In this document: piece after piece, positions 8,933 through 17,522 of the stretch | Numbering within the stretch: position 1 is the first letter of the stretch | Layout: every line of letters starts with the position of its first letter | NCBI RefSeq assembly: GCF_963678635.1 | Contig: NC_087068.1 | Coordinates: forward strand, 42,369,649-42,433,648 | From: Symsagittifera roscoffensis | Taxonomy: Eukaryota; Xenacoelomorpha; Acoela; Convolutidae | Length of the DNA stretch: 64,000 nucleotides | Reading direction: 5' to 3' | Notes under the pieces: generated by a model | Databases searched by the model: none | The model's input: only the letters and a program-made list of their open reading frames with translations | Told to the model about the DNA's origin: nothing | Made by a program: the position numbers and the translations under genes

Positions 8933-11547
8933 CGTGGGCTAAAAAAATTATTATTTTGAGACTGAAAAGCGGTGGTATGGGGTTGTTCTATAATTTGTTC
9001 ATATGTATTTTCATCTTGTGAATGATGTGTCATTATATGTTGTATGGGACTTTGCGATATGTTTGGTCTAAAATTTGGATTATGTGTTATTGCTAAATTT
9101 CGAATATTTCGTGGGACTAGGGATAATGGATGGTTATGTGGTAGGGGTGGTAACTGTGGTGCTGCAGGCGTTATTTCTATATTATTATGTTTTTCGTCGT
9201 ATGTGTTCTGTCTTGTCGCTATTTTTGTGTTATATTCTTTTATTTGTGCGTCTAAAAGAATTTTGTTTATTGATGATGAAAAAATTCCAAAGAATCCTGC
9301 AAATAGTATGCGTGCTACACTTGCTTGTCTATTTACTTGTGTGTGTATAGCACATGTGTTATAGATTCTTTTTAAAAGTGAAAAAAGAAATCCTATAAAG
9401 TTAAACATTGCGTATAGAATAGTCAACTTTTCTAAGATGTAATAGGGCTATCCTAGAAAATCAAGAAATTAATTTTTTAGTGTGACAAAGCTAAAAATAT
9501 TTATGGGTGAGATATCTTGTGGTCGGTATTTTTCACCGTTTAGATATATATTGTCTTTTATGTCTTTAAAATATCCGCTATAATCTTGTGTATAGATATT
9601 TGCAAATCCTGCGGTTTCGGCAAGTTTGCGTAAGCTTTGGTCAATTGATTGTCTTTGTATAGTGTCCATTTGTGTTAATAATTCTTGGAACTGCTGTGTT
9701 CTAATGTGATGCTGGATATCGGATTTTGAATATATTCCAATTGATTGTAAATCGATATTTGGGTTTCGAGCAATAGCTCTAATGCTTTCAGGTGAAAATT
9801 TTTTGAGTGATTGCATTAATGTGGGGTATGGGGTAAGAAGGTAATATTTATCTTCATCAGGGTTCAGTTGTACTACATTGTGGCTATTTTCTGATCCACA
9901 TGGAACTGCGGTATCCCAGAAATAGGTTCGTCTTGAAAAGGTGTCAACGAAATGTACTTTATTTTTATAAAAGATAGGGATTCTTTTATAGCATCGTTTA
10001 TCTTCAAAAACATATATTGTTGATACTTTTTTGGTACAGGTATAAAACCATAAAATGTTTTCTTCGTAATCTAAAAAATTTGATCTACTTCCTGATAGTG
10101 AAAATCCTGCGTAGGGTGTTTTTAATACTGCTAGTGCAAGTGATTGTAAGATTTGTGTCCGTTCTAATTCGCATAGTTGGTGAAGTGTTTCTAATTCAGA
10201 GAGTAACATTTCCTGAAAAATTCGGCTAATTGTGTTGCCTAATTTCATATCTAAGTGAATATCATAGTGGATATTACCAAAATAAGTACTATTCATTAGT
10301 GATAGTTCTTGTAAACGTGTGCTTCTAGTGTCATGGGGCTTTAGATGTCCACCAGGTTGACCTTTACTTTTTTGAAAATTAACTGGTGTATATGATGTTC
10401 CTTCGTTTAGAGGATGACTTGTGGCATATGGGTCGAATTTTATTTTTCCAGTGGTCATGTCGAATCCTTTTTCGTATTCAACTAATATTTAAGAGTATTG
10501 TGTTTTGTGAAGTGGGTTTCTGTATTTGCATGCAAGTTCTGTTTCTTGAAATATTTGAAAACGTGTCAATTTATTTTCTACATTGTGAATGTTTCTAAAA
10601 TTAGTACTTTCGTTTCGTGATGGATTTACTTGTTCATATGGAATTGATTGTATAAAATATTTCTCGTGAAATTTTATCATTCGAGCGTGTATTTTTGCTA
10701 CTTGAAATGTTGTACATGTATCTTCGGGAAACCAAACAATAGTTGCTTGTGTTCGTGTTGTAGGGTCACAATAGCCTTGATCGTTTTGACAAGGTAATCT
10801 AATTCCTTTATAGATCATTGTGTTGTCAGATAAATCTCGTGTGAGTTGTATTTTTTCGAGTTGTATTTTCCAATCGAAAAACATTATTTCTTGATATCGT
10901 TTATTTTTTGTGTCTGCTTTGCAGTTTGATGGGTTATTTATACCAATGTGTGGTATCCAGTGTTTATCGTGTATGTCATAAGTTAATCTTCCGTGTGCGC
11001 CGTTGTATGGGTATTTTTCATCTAGTTTTATATGTCCTTGATATCTTTCAAGTTCTGCTTGATGTACAGAATCTGAAAAAACTTGGAAATATACTAATTT
11101 TCTGTCGGTGTTTTTATTTCTTGTGATATTTAGTCTGAGTAACTCGTTTTTACAATCTTCGGGATTGAGATGTAAAAGTCGTTCGATATTACTCTGGTAG
11201 AATGATTCGTGGTCAAGTCGGTTTTTATTTCCATTTGAGACTTGTGAACAATGTAATTTCTTTTCGGAAAATGTTGCTGTGAATTTGTATCCTATAACTG
11301 TTGTTGCTCGGGCTTTTGAATAGAGTGTCGCTATTACATTTGTAGTTTCTATAGCTTGTGGTTCTGTTTCGCATTGTGATACTTGATTTGTTGCATATTT
11401 GTGTAGTGTTTTTTGTTCATTTTCTTCACAATCGTAATGTGTGACTAATAAGTCTTGGGGACCTGTGCGGGGAGAAGGATTTATATTCTGATCGGAAATT
11501 ACTAGAAAAAAGAGTTGGAGAAAAATTAATATTTTTAGAATATACAT
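8929..11547 (-). pseudogene. env: Envelope-like glycoprotein gene, interrupted by three in-frame stops
   Basis: One reading frame runs from ATG 11547 to the stop at 8929 but contains TAA at 10489-10491, TAA at 9469-9471 and TAG at 9448-9450. It begins with a signal peptide (ILKILIFLQLFFLVIS), followed by a Cys-containing ectodomain with HYDC, CETE and CKNELLRLNITRN, including N-glycosylation sequons. The middle part has CYKRIPIFY and FVDTFSRRTYF, which I recall as typical of Env-like proteins of invertebrate Gypsy elements (knowledge from memory, unverified). The last part has hydrophobic segments (FIGFLFSLLKRI and ILFAGFFGIFSSS) suited to a membrane anchor, then a Pro-rich tail. No indel is needed to follow the frame; only stop codons break it. 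Expected role if intact: membrane fusion and entry. Confidence 0.75.
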
Positions 11548-12572
11548 GTGTATGATAATCCTGAATATGGGTTATAAAATGTGTTGTAACCAATTGTCTT
11601 TTTGGTATATCTGTCGTATTTATATATTACTTCAGTTGTTATAAATGGTGGTGGTAATGATTGAGCTGTTATATTTGGTGGGTTTAATGGGTAAGGGTAT
11701 TGAGCAATGTTGTTTAGTTTAACTGTGATTTCAAATTTTAATTGTAGTCTATTTTGTTGGAGTATTTGGATGTTATGATCACGAATGTCTTCGTGGATAT
11801 CTTGTCTATATTGTAATCTATTAATAGCCCAGTTGTGGAGTCGGTTATTTTCTGGGTGCTGTCCAAATAATGGTGGGGGTACTGTGAATGTATTCCAGTC
11901 TAATCTTAAAGGTATATTTGTTGATGATTGTTCTCGATATCTAGCGTCGAGGTTATTTGGGAAATTTAGAGTAAAAGGCGTCGGTGAAATCTGGCTTATT
12001 GATGGTGTTGATGGTAGTGATAATGTTTCTGGTAGTGATGATGATGTTGTTGTATCCGTAGAAATATCTATTGGATCATTGATTAAATTTGGTTCACCTT
12101 GTGTGAATGATTGCGTTGTCCAATATGGTAGTCGTGATGTTTGGTTTGGGGGGTTAAAGAGATTTTCACGTATTTGTTCAGATGTTGGTGTTGAACCTAA
12201 GTAATCTGAGGGTAAGCTTGAGGTGCTACGTTGTGAAAGAAGCGTAGGGGTTTCTGGTAATATACCAATGGGGTTTTCTGGAGTACTTTGTGATGGGGAT
12301 TGGGGTATATCAAAAGGAACTCGGGGGGTTTGAAAATTTCTGTTTCGTCGAGGATGTATAATTTGTCTATTTATTTCAACTGTATTTTGATTTTGACTAA
12401 GATTTCGTATTCTACTTAATTCTTGTGGAAGTGTTGAGTATAAGTTATATGTTGGTTCACTTAGAGGTGCTTGTCGTTGAACTGGTTCTAGTGGTTCAGA
12501 TAAGCGAGCGTGTCGTTCTTCGAAGGTATATGGGTTATCTTGGAAAGAAATTCGTGTAGATGTTTGGGGGTT
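11535..12572 (-). CDS. ATG-less retroelement ORF, 345 codons, unknown function
   Basis: Between a TAA at 12573-12575 and a TAA at 11535-11537 the minus strand is open for 345 codons, with no Met codon in the frame. The frame is also open upstream of the first TAA to about 12675. The sequence is Pro/Thr/Ser/Gln-rich at first (SPSQSTPENPIGILPETPTL). It is more globular near the end, with LRLDWNTFTVPPPLFG and ALINRLQYR-like helical segments ending in NPYSGLSYTCIF. The last codons overlap the env ATG at 11547 by 13 bp. Expression would need splicing, frameshifting or readthrough, perhaps from the membrane ORF at 12676-12864, which ends just upstream in another frame. I do not recognise a family. 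Confidence 0.55.
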   Translation of the reverse strand, partial: NPQTSTRISFQDNPYTFEERHARLSEPLEPVQRQAPLSEPTYNLYSTLPQELSRIRNLSQNQNTVEINRQIIHPRRNRNFQTPRVPFDIPQSPSQSTPENPIGILPETPTLLSQRSTSSLPSDYLGSTPTSEQIRENLFNPPNQTSRLPYWTTQSFTQGEPNLINDPIDISTDTTTSSSLPETLSLPSTPSISQISPTPFTLNFPNNLDARYREQSSTNIPLRLDWNTFTVPPPLFGQHPENNRLHNWAINRLQYRQDIHEDIRDHNIQILQQNRLQLKFEITVKLNNIAQYPYPLNPPNITAQSLPPPFITTEVIYKYDRYTKKTIGYNTFYNPYSGLSYTCIF

Positions 12573-12675
12573 TTAGGTAGTTGTAGGTGGTGTAGGGTTT
12601 TCTTGGGATGATGTCGATGAAGACTGACTGTGTGATTGTTGGTTAGCAATTTTTGATGGTTTTTGGTCTATTTTT

Positions 12676-12864
12676 TTAGTGAAAAAATTTATGTTTATTG
12701 TAGTACTCTTCTAAAAAAAGAATTAGACGGATTGTTGCTAAGGCAAATGTGATGATTGCTTTCTTTATACATTTGCATATTGTCAAGATGAGGGATGATA
12801 GAAATGTTATAAAAATTACAAATAGTAAAAAAATATCGGTTCTACTAAAAATGGTTCGTATCAT
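12676..12864 (-). CDS. Small membrane ORF of the retroelement, 62 residues
   Basis: ATG at 12864 encodes a protein dominated by two hydrophobic segments (IFLLFVIFITFLSSLILTI and IITFALATIRLILFL) separated by a short basic CKCIKK loop. It ends at a stop in a T/A homopolymer stretch just before the ATG-less frame. It could be the N-terminal membrane part of a larger protein with that frame, joined by a frame change, or an independent small membrane protein. An acceptor-like CCACAG lies about 30 bp upstream of the ATG. Confidence 0.35.
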   Translation of the reverse strand: MIRTIFSRTDIFLLFVIFITFLSSLILTICKCIKKAIITFALATIRLILFLEEYYNKHKFFH

Positions 12865-14014
12865 TTAGATAAGTTTTGTGAATCGTACCTGTGGATATGG
12901 TCAATGGCTTTTGAAAGTTGGATGTATAGTTTAAATATGGAATAGAAAATTTAAAAAATATTGCAAAAAATGATTAAGATTATTACAAAAGCTTCAAAGG
13001 TATCAAAAAGAAATATGAATAAAAGTTTAAATATTGTTAAAAAGTTTATGAAAATGTTGAGTATTAAGTTGACTGATCGAGAGAAGAGCATTGAAGAAAA
13101 TGGCTTCTTGATCGAATATTTTTTGTTGTTTGAGGCAATTTTCAAGTGTGGTCGAATTATTTATTGGTTTTTTGACAAGTGGATTGAGTTTTGTGAAAAA
13201 TTGTTGGGGGCGAATTTTATGGTGTTCTGGAGGTCTTCTTTTACTTTATTTTTATTTGTCAAGTGATCTGGGGTATTTTTGAAATTTTTATACTTTAGGC
13301 TAATTTAATATGGTCGTTCTTTTACTTAAGGCCAATTCAACATTTTTGTTTGGGGGGTATTTGAGGTCTGAGTTGGGGAAATATTGTTGATCTTTGGGTT
13401 ATTAGATAAGGGAGGGTTATGATATTATGGTGATGTTTATTTTAGTTGTCAAGTTGGAGTGGTTTGCTTATTTTTGACCTGGAGGTCGTAAAGTTATAGT
13501 TATAGATATGCCTGGAGTTTAATATCTTTCGTCTAATTGGTTTGTGTTAGAGTTATAGGAGGTGACGGATTGAATGAATCTTATTGGCTAATTTTGAACT
13601 AGAACCGCTGCGTGTTTGTCAGCATGTTATTTTGAAAAATGAAAGTTTAAAATGTTTCAGAGGTGCAAAGATTATTGATTGTAAAATTAAAGTTGTTTTT
13701 GAAATTCAACTTTCTTTAATATTTTAGATTGTGGAATGAATGTTTTGTAGTTTTTTCGTGGTTGATTTCTAAGTCGTGATGACTCTCTAGGTTCTGATTT
13801 CTCTAATTGTTCTTGGAGTATAATTTTTTCTGTCATTTTTCTATTTTTTTTTCTTTTTGATGTATTTTTTGATCTAGCTTTTTTGTATTGTTTTTCGTTG
13901 TAGCTGTGTTTTTATTTTGGTTCTCGAGGTGAATGTCATGTTGTTCTTTTGTTTCATTTTCCGTATGTGGGTTATTTTGAATAACTTTTAAACCTGTGAA
14001 AGAATATAATTGAG
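12865..14014 (-). other. Interval between pol and the membrane ORF
   Basis: About 1.15 kb. At the pol end, the frame -1 to pol is open from the pol terminus to a TGA at 13833-13835 (Lys/Asn/Gln/Glu-rich). A 64-codon hydrophobic frame lies at 12951-13145 (-), with a 101-codon frame antisense to it (12961-13266, +). Neither has recognisable features, and the region may be mainly spacer with splice signals for env expression. Confidence 0.4.
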
Positions 14015-17000
14015 TTAGTTCGCGTAGTGCGTATTCTTTGGGTAATAAGGTAATAGATTGTTTCGATGCTGAACAATTTCTTTTTGGTCTGAGTCGGTGA
14101 TTTTATATGTTACGTCAGTGGGTTTGGCAATTATTTGGTATGGTACTTTACGAAGGGGTTGTAATTTTTTAGAAATTCCTTTTTGAGTATTAAAATTAGG
14201 TATTAAAACAAATGTTCCAATTTTTAAATCGGAGGCTGGTGTAAAGCGTGAATTTATTTGTTCATTAATGTTTTGCCTTTGTAACAACTTTTTTGTTACT
14301 TTTTGGTAAATTTCATTGTGTTTTTTATCTCTGTTTAAAATCCATTCGGTGTGTGTACCGGAGGCTAATTTAAGAATTTGTGGGTGATGAAAATGATCTT
14401 CATCATGTGTGTGTAAAGGTAGGTTATAACAAATTGAGTCTTTATTCGGTTGACAATGACCTTGTGCATTTTTATGAGAGTTTGCTGTAAACATAATTGA
14501 TTTGCGTGGCTTTTGATTGAAAACCATTTCATATGGTGACATTCCTAGAGATGTCGTGATTTGTGAATTATATGCTAAGGGAAATAGTTTTACATCTGCT
14601 GACCATTCGGTGTATCTTGTGTCATTTCCATTAATGATACATCTAAGATATTCTTGTAGTGAATGGTTCATACCTTCGACTAAGCCGTTTGTCCAAGGTG
14701 CATGAGATGTACGTGGTTTATGTTTGATGTTATATAAATGACATAGTGTGATGATTTCATTATTTATGAATTCTGTACCGTTGTCTGTAACTAAAATTTC
14801 GGGTAGTCCGAACTTGGCTATCCAGTGTTCATAAAGTGTTGTGTAAGCGTAATAAGCGTTACAATGTGGTACTGGGTTAAGTGCTACATAATGTGTAAAT
14901 GCGTCAACAATTACCATAATGTAGGAGTTTCCTTCGGATGATGGTGAAATTGGTCCTTTTGTATCAAATGAAATACGGTGGTTAAAGTATAAACTTTGTC
15001 CTTTAAAATCTTGTTTTTGTGCTATTTGTTTTTGATTTGGATAAGGTTTATTTAGCTGACATACTATACAATCATTGCATAGTACTTTTATCCAAATTGG
15101 TGCATTTGGGAAATAGAAATTTTGTATAAAATTTGAATATGTTTTCTCTGATCCAGAGTGTCTTTTAATGTTTTGTGTATGTGAAATATTAAAGGCTATG
15201 AGAATCATACTTAAAGGGAGACAGGGAACTGTAGATTCATTGAATTGGTATTCTAGAAGGTCTGTGTTTTCATTAATTGTTGTATTATTAAATTTTCGAA
15301 AATATCGGAGGAGTGTTTTATTTCCTAAAATTGTGGTATCTGCCTTTACGGGTTTAGTTTTATATTTGTGCCATGATTTTAGTTGTCTAATTACTGGGTC
15401 AAGATTTTGATATTGTTTCAAGGTATTAATTGTAATTTTATTTGTTGGGGGGAGAAAAATGTTTTCAATTTCTAATTTAGATAAAGGAATTGTATCAAGT
15501 GGGTCATGGAGGTCAAAAACATGATTTATTGTGTATTTTGAATCGTTTGTTTGTGGTCCTGATAAATTTATTTTATCAGATAGATTTTCTTTTTCAATTA
15601 ACGGAAAAAAGTATTTTTTATGCGAGTGTTGTTTTACTTTTTTTTGTTGGGTGTTATTTTTTATCCATTGTGAGTATGGAATTGGTTTGAAAGTTGATTT
15701 TTCAACTAGATCAACTTCGTAGTGGTTATTTTGGCAATCTAAGTAAAGTGGGAAGTGTTGTAGATTATTTATCTGTGATTGTTCAACGTCAGTTTTTACT
15801 GCATATTTGCATTCTAGTCGGGGTGATGTTTCATTTTCTGCAAGGTAAAATTTTATATTTTTGGGTATTTCAACTGTAGTTTTACGTGTAAGTAATTCAG
15901 GTGGTGTATTTCGACTTAATGTGTCTGGTAATGCAAGATTCTTTCCTGCTGTCCAAACTATATGTAAGTTTGGGAATTTCATTAGAATTAGTTGAAATCT
16001 ATAAACTCGGTGATTTGGATTAGATTTTTGTGTAAAGAGAAAAATGATTGGTTTGTGATCTGTGAATAGAACTGTTGGATGTTTTGATCCAAGTATCAGA
16101 AATTCGTATTCTGTTAGTGTATATATTATAGCTGTACATTCTCTCATTAGAGTTGAGAGTCGTAGCTCTGCTTGAGTGAATAGTCGAGAATTTGCTGATA
16201 TAAGGTTCATTTTGTTTGTACCATTGTGTGATTGTAATAATGCTGCGCCGATGCCAAAATTCGAAGCATCGCACATTGCATAGAATGGTTGATTTGGATC
16301 TGGAATTGTATTCGAAATTTGTTCAGTTAGGAGTTTTTTAATTTCTTCAAATTGTGCTTGATGTTCTGTGTTCCATTCAAAATTATTTTGTTGTCTAAGT
16401 ATATTATAGAATGGTCTTAGGTATAATTGCATTTTATAGACGTATTTGCTTAAAAAATTTAACATTCCAAGGAATTCTTGGATTTTCTTTTTGTTTGTTG
16501 GTGGTTGGAGCTTTTGAATAGCATCAATGCGTGATTTTAATGGAGTGATTGTTTTTCTTTCTATATTGTGTCCTAAGAATTTAACTCGTGTTAAAAAGAA
16601 GTGTGATTTATCGGGGGCGGCCTTCAGATTTTCGTTCTGAAGAATTTTGTGAAAGTGTTCTAAAACATTGAACATTTCTTCTTTTGCCTGTGATTGCATA
16701 AAAACATCGTCTAAATAGGTGATTGCGTTTTTCTTGAGTATTGGTGGTCGAAAAATTTTGCTCATAAAAGCTGAAAATGCTGCTGGTCCTATGGATATTC
16801 CATAGAATAGGCGGTTGAATTCGTATTGCTGATTTCCAATAACAAATTGTGTTAAGCGTCGCGATTGTTCATCTAGTGGCATTTGATTGTATGCACTATT
16901 CATATCTGCGGTTGTAAAGTATTTTCCGTTTATTTTTGTTAAAATTACTTGTATTGGCTCAATAGGCCAATTGCATTTTGATTCGTCTATTAGTGAATTA

Positions 17001-17350
17001 AGGTATCTAGCGTCTAGAACTATTTTTAATGATTCTCCTTTTGCTAGGATGATAACAGGGTTGATAAATGTGTTACCTTTTGGTTGTTCTTCTTTGTTTA
17101 CCGGTGAGATAATATTGTATTGTTCTAAAATATCGAGTAATCTGTTTACTTTATCATGTAAGTGAATTGGTACTTTACTTGCTCTTTGTTTTTTGAAAAC
17201 TGCGTCAGGTTTTAATGGGAGATGTAGTGATGAACTAATTTTGCCAACATCAAATTTGGATGTTGCATAGACTGATGAATATTTTATTAGTTGTTTGGCT
17301 AACTTATCAAATTCGTCTTGTGTTATTTGTGAATGTTGGAAGTTAAACAT
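14015..17350 (-). CDS. pol: Pol polyprotein: reverse transcriptase, RNase H, integrase
   Basis: An intact frame of 1111 codons. RT: FTTADMNSAYNQMPL near residue 145 and catalytic YLDD at about 212-215. RNase H: CDASNFGIGAALL near 358. Integrase: His/Cys zinc module with HTQNIKRHSG near 728 and CNDCIVCQ near 757; catalytic Asp in ISFDTKG (about 793), Asp in VTDNGTEF (about 855) and Glu in NGLVEG (about 891), with exactly 35 residues between the last two (D35E). A GPY/F-like tail (LRKVPYQII) is near 1062. No chromodomain is seen. This domain order is Ty3/Gypsy. The same frame extends upstream of the ATG but is blocked by a TAA 12 bp before it, and open sequence continues in the -1 frame after the C-terminus. 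The true Pol was therefore probably longer at both ends. Confidence 0.95.
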   Translation of the reverse strand: MFNFQHSQITQDEFDKLAKQLIKYSSVYATSKFDVGKISSSLHLPLKPDAVFKKQRASKVPIHLHDKVNRLLDILEQYNIISPVNKEEQPKGNTFINPVIILAKGESLKIVLDARYLNSLIDESKCNWPIEPIQVILTKINGKYFTTADMNSAYNQMPLDEQSRRLTQFVIGNQQYEFNRLFYGISIGPAAFSAFMSKIFRPPILKKNAITYLDDVFMQSQAKEEMFNVLEHFHKILQNENLKAAPDKSHFFLTRVKFLGHNIERKTITPLKSRIDAIQKLQPPTNKKKIQEFLGMLNFLSKYVYKMQLYLRPFYNILRQQNNFEWNTEHQAQFEEIKKLLTEQISNTIPDPNQPFYAMCDASNFGIGAALLQSHNGTNKMNLISANSRLFTQAELRLSTLMRECTAIIYTLTEYEFLILGSKHPTVLFTDHKPIIFLFTQKSNPNHRVYRFQLILMKFPNLHIVWTAGKNLALPDTLSRNTPPELLTRKTTVEIPKNIKFYLAENETSPRLECKYAVKTDVEQSQINNLQHFPLYLDCQNNHYEVDLVEKSTFKPIPYSQWIKNNTQQKKVKQHSHKKYFFPLIEKENLSDKINLSGPQTNDSKYTINHVFDLHDPLDTIPLSKLEIENIFLPPTNKITINTLKQYQNLDPVIRQLKSWHKYKTKPVKADTTILGNKTLLRYFRKFNNTTINENTDLLEYQFNESTVPCLPLSMILIAFNISHTQNIKRHSGSEKTYSNFIQNFYFPNAPIWIKVLCNDCIVCQLNKPYPNQKQIAQKQDFKGQSLYFNHRISFDTKGPISPSSEGNSYIMVIVDAFTHYVALNPVPHCNAYYAYTTLYEHWIAKFGLPEILVTDNGTEFINNEIITLCHLYNIKHKPRTSHAPWTNGLVEGMNHSLQEYLRCIINGNDTRYTEWSADVKLFPLAYNSQITTSLGMSPYEMVFNQKPRKSIMFTANSHKNAQGHCQPNKDSICYNLPLHTHDEDHFHHPQILKLASGTHTEWILNRDKKHNEIYQKVTKKLLQRQNINEQINSRFTPASDLKIGTFVLIPNFNTQKGISKKLQPLRKVPYQIIAKPTDVTYKITDSDQKEIVQHRNNLLPYYPKNTHYAN
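14036..14042 (-). promoter_or_regulatory. Slippery heptamer C CCA AAG at the pol C-terminus
   Basis: On the coding strand CCCAAAG is read C CCA AAG in the pol frame, eight codons before the pol stop. A -1 slip enters a frame open for 67 further codons (to 13833). The heptamer fits the X XXY YYZ rule for -1 programmed frameshifting. A real 1-nt deletion or a base-calling error at this site would look the same. Confidence 0.35.
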
Positions 17351-17522
17351 TGTTAAAAATTTCTGTTAATCCTCTGTATAGTTATTTATGTTGAATGTAG
17401 GTTTGAAATATGGGGTTTTTGTGAAATAATCTGTATTTCTTTTTTCATTACTTAATATATTATTTATGGATAGTTCTTCGTTAAGAATTGTGGATTGACA
17501 AATATCTAATAATTGGAGTATA
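17351..17522 (-). other. Protease-RT junction with frame change and stop
   Basis: After the NC-PR frame ends at 17523, the frame +1 to it, which is also the pol frame, is open through this interval until a TAA that lies 12 bp before the pol ATG at 17350. In related elements this segment encodes the linker between protease and RT. Here it is separated from the protease by a +1 shift and from RT by the stop. Confidence 0.5.

Noticed and set aside
11785..12204. Plus-strand 139-codon ORF
   Set aside because: It is the complement of the Ser/Thr/Pro-rich ATG-less minus-strand frame; antisense of TCA/ACA/CCA codons stays open by composition.
12961..13266. Plus-strand 101-codon ORF rich in Lys/Ile/Phe
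   Set aside because: AT-rich composition, opposite to the element's sense, no motif.
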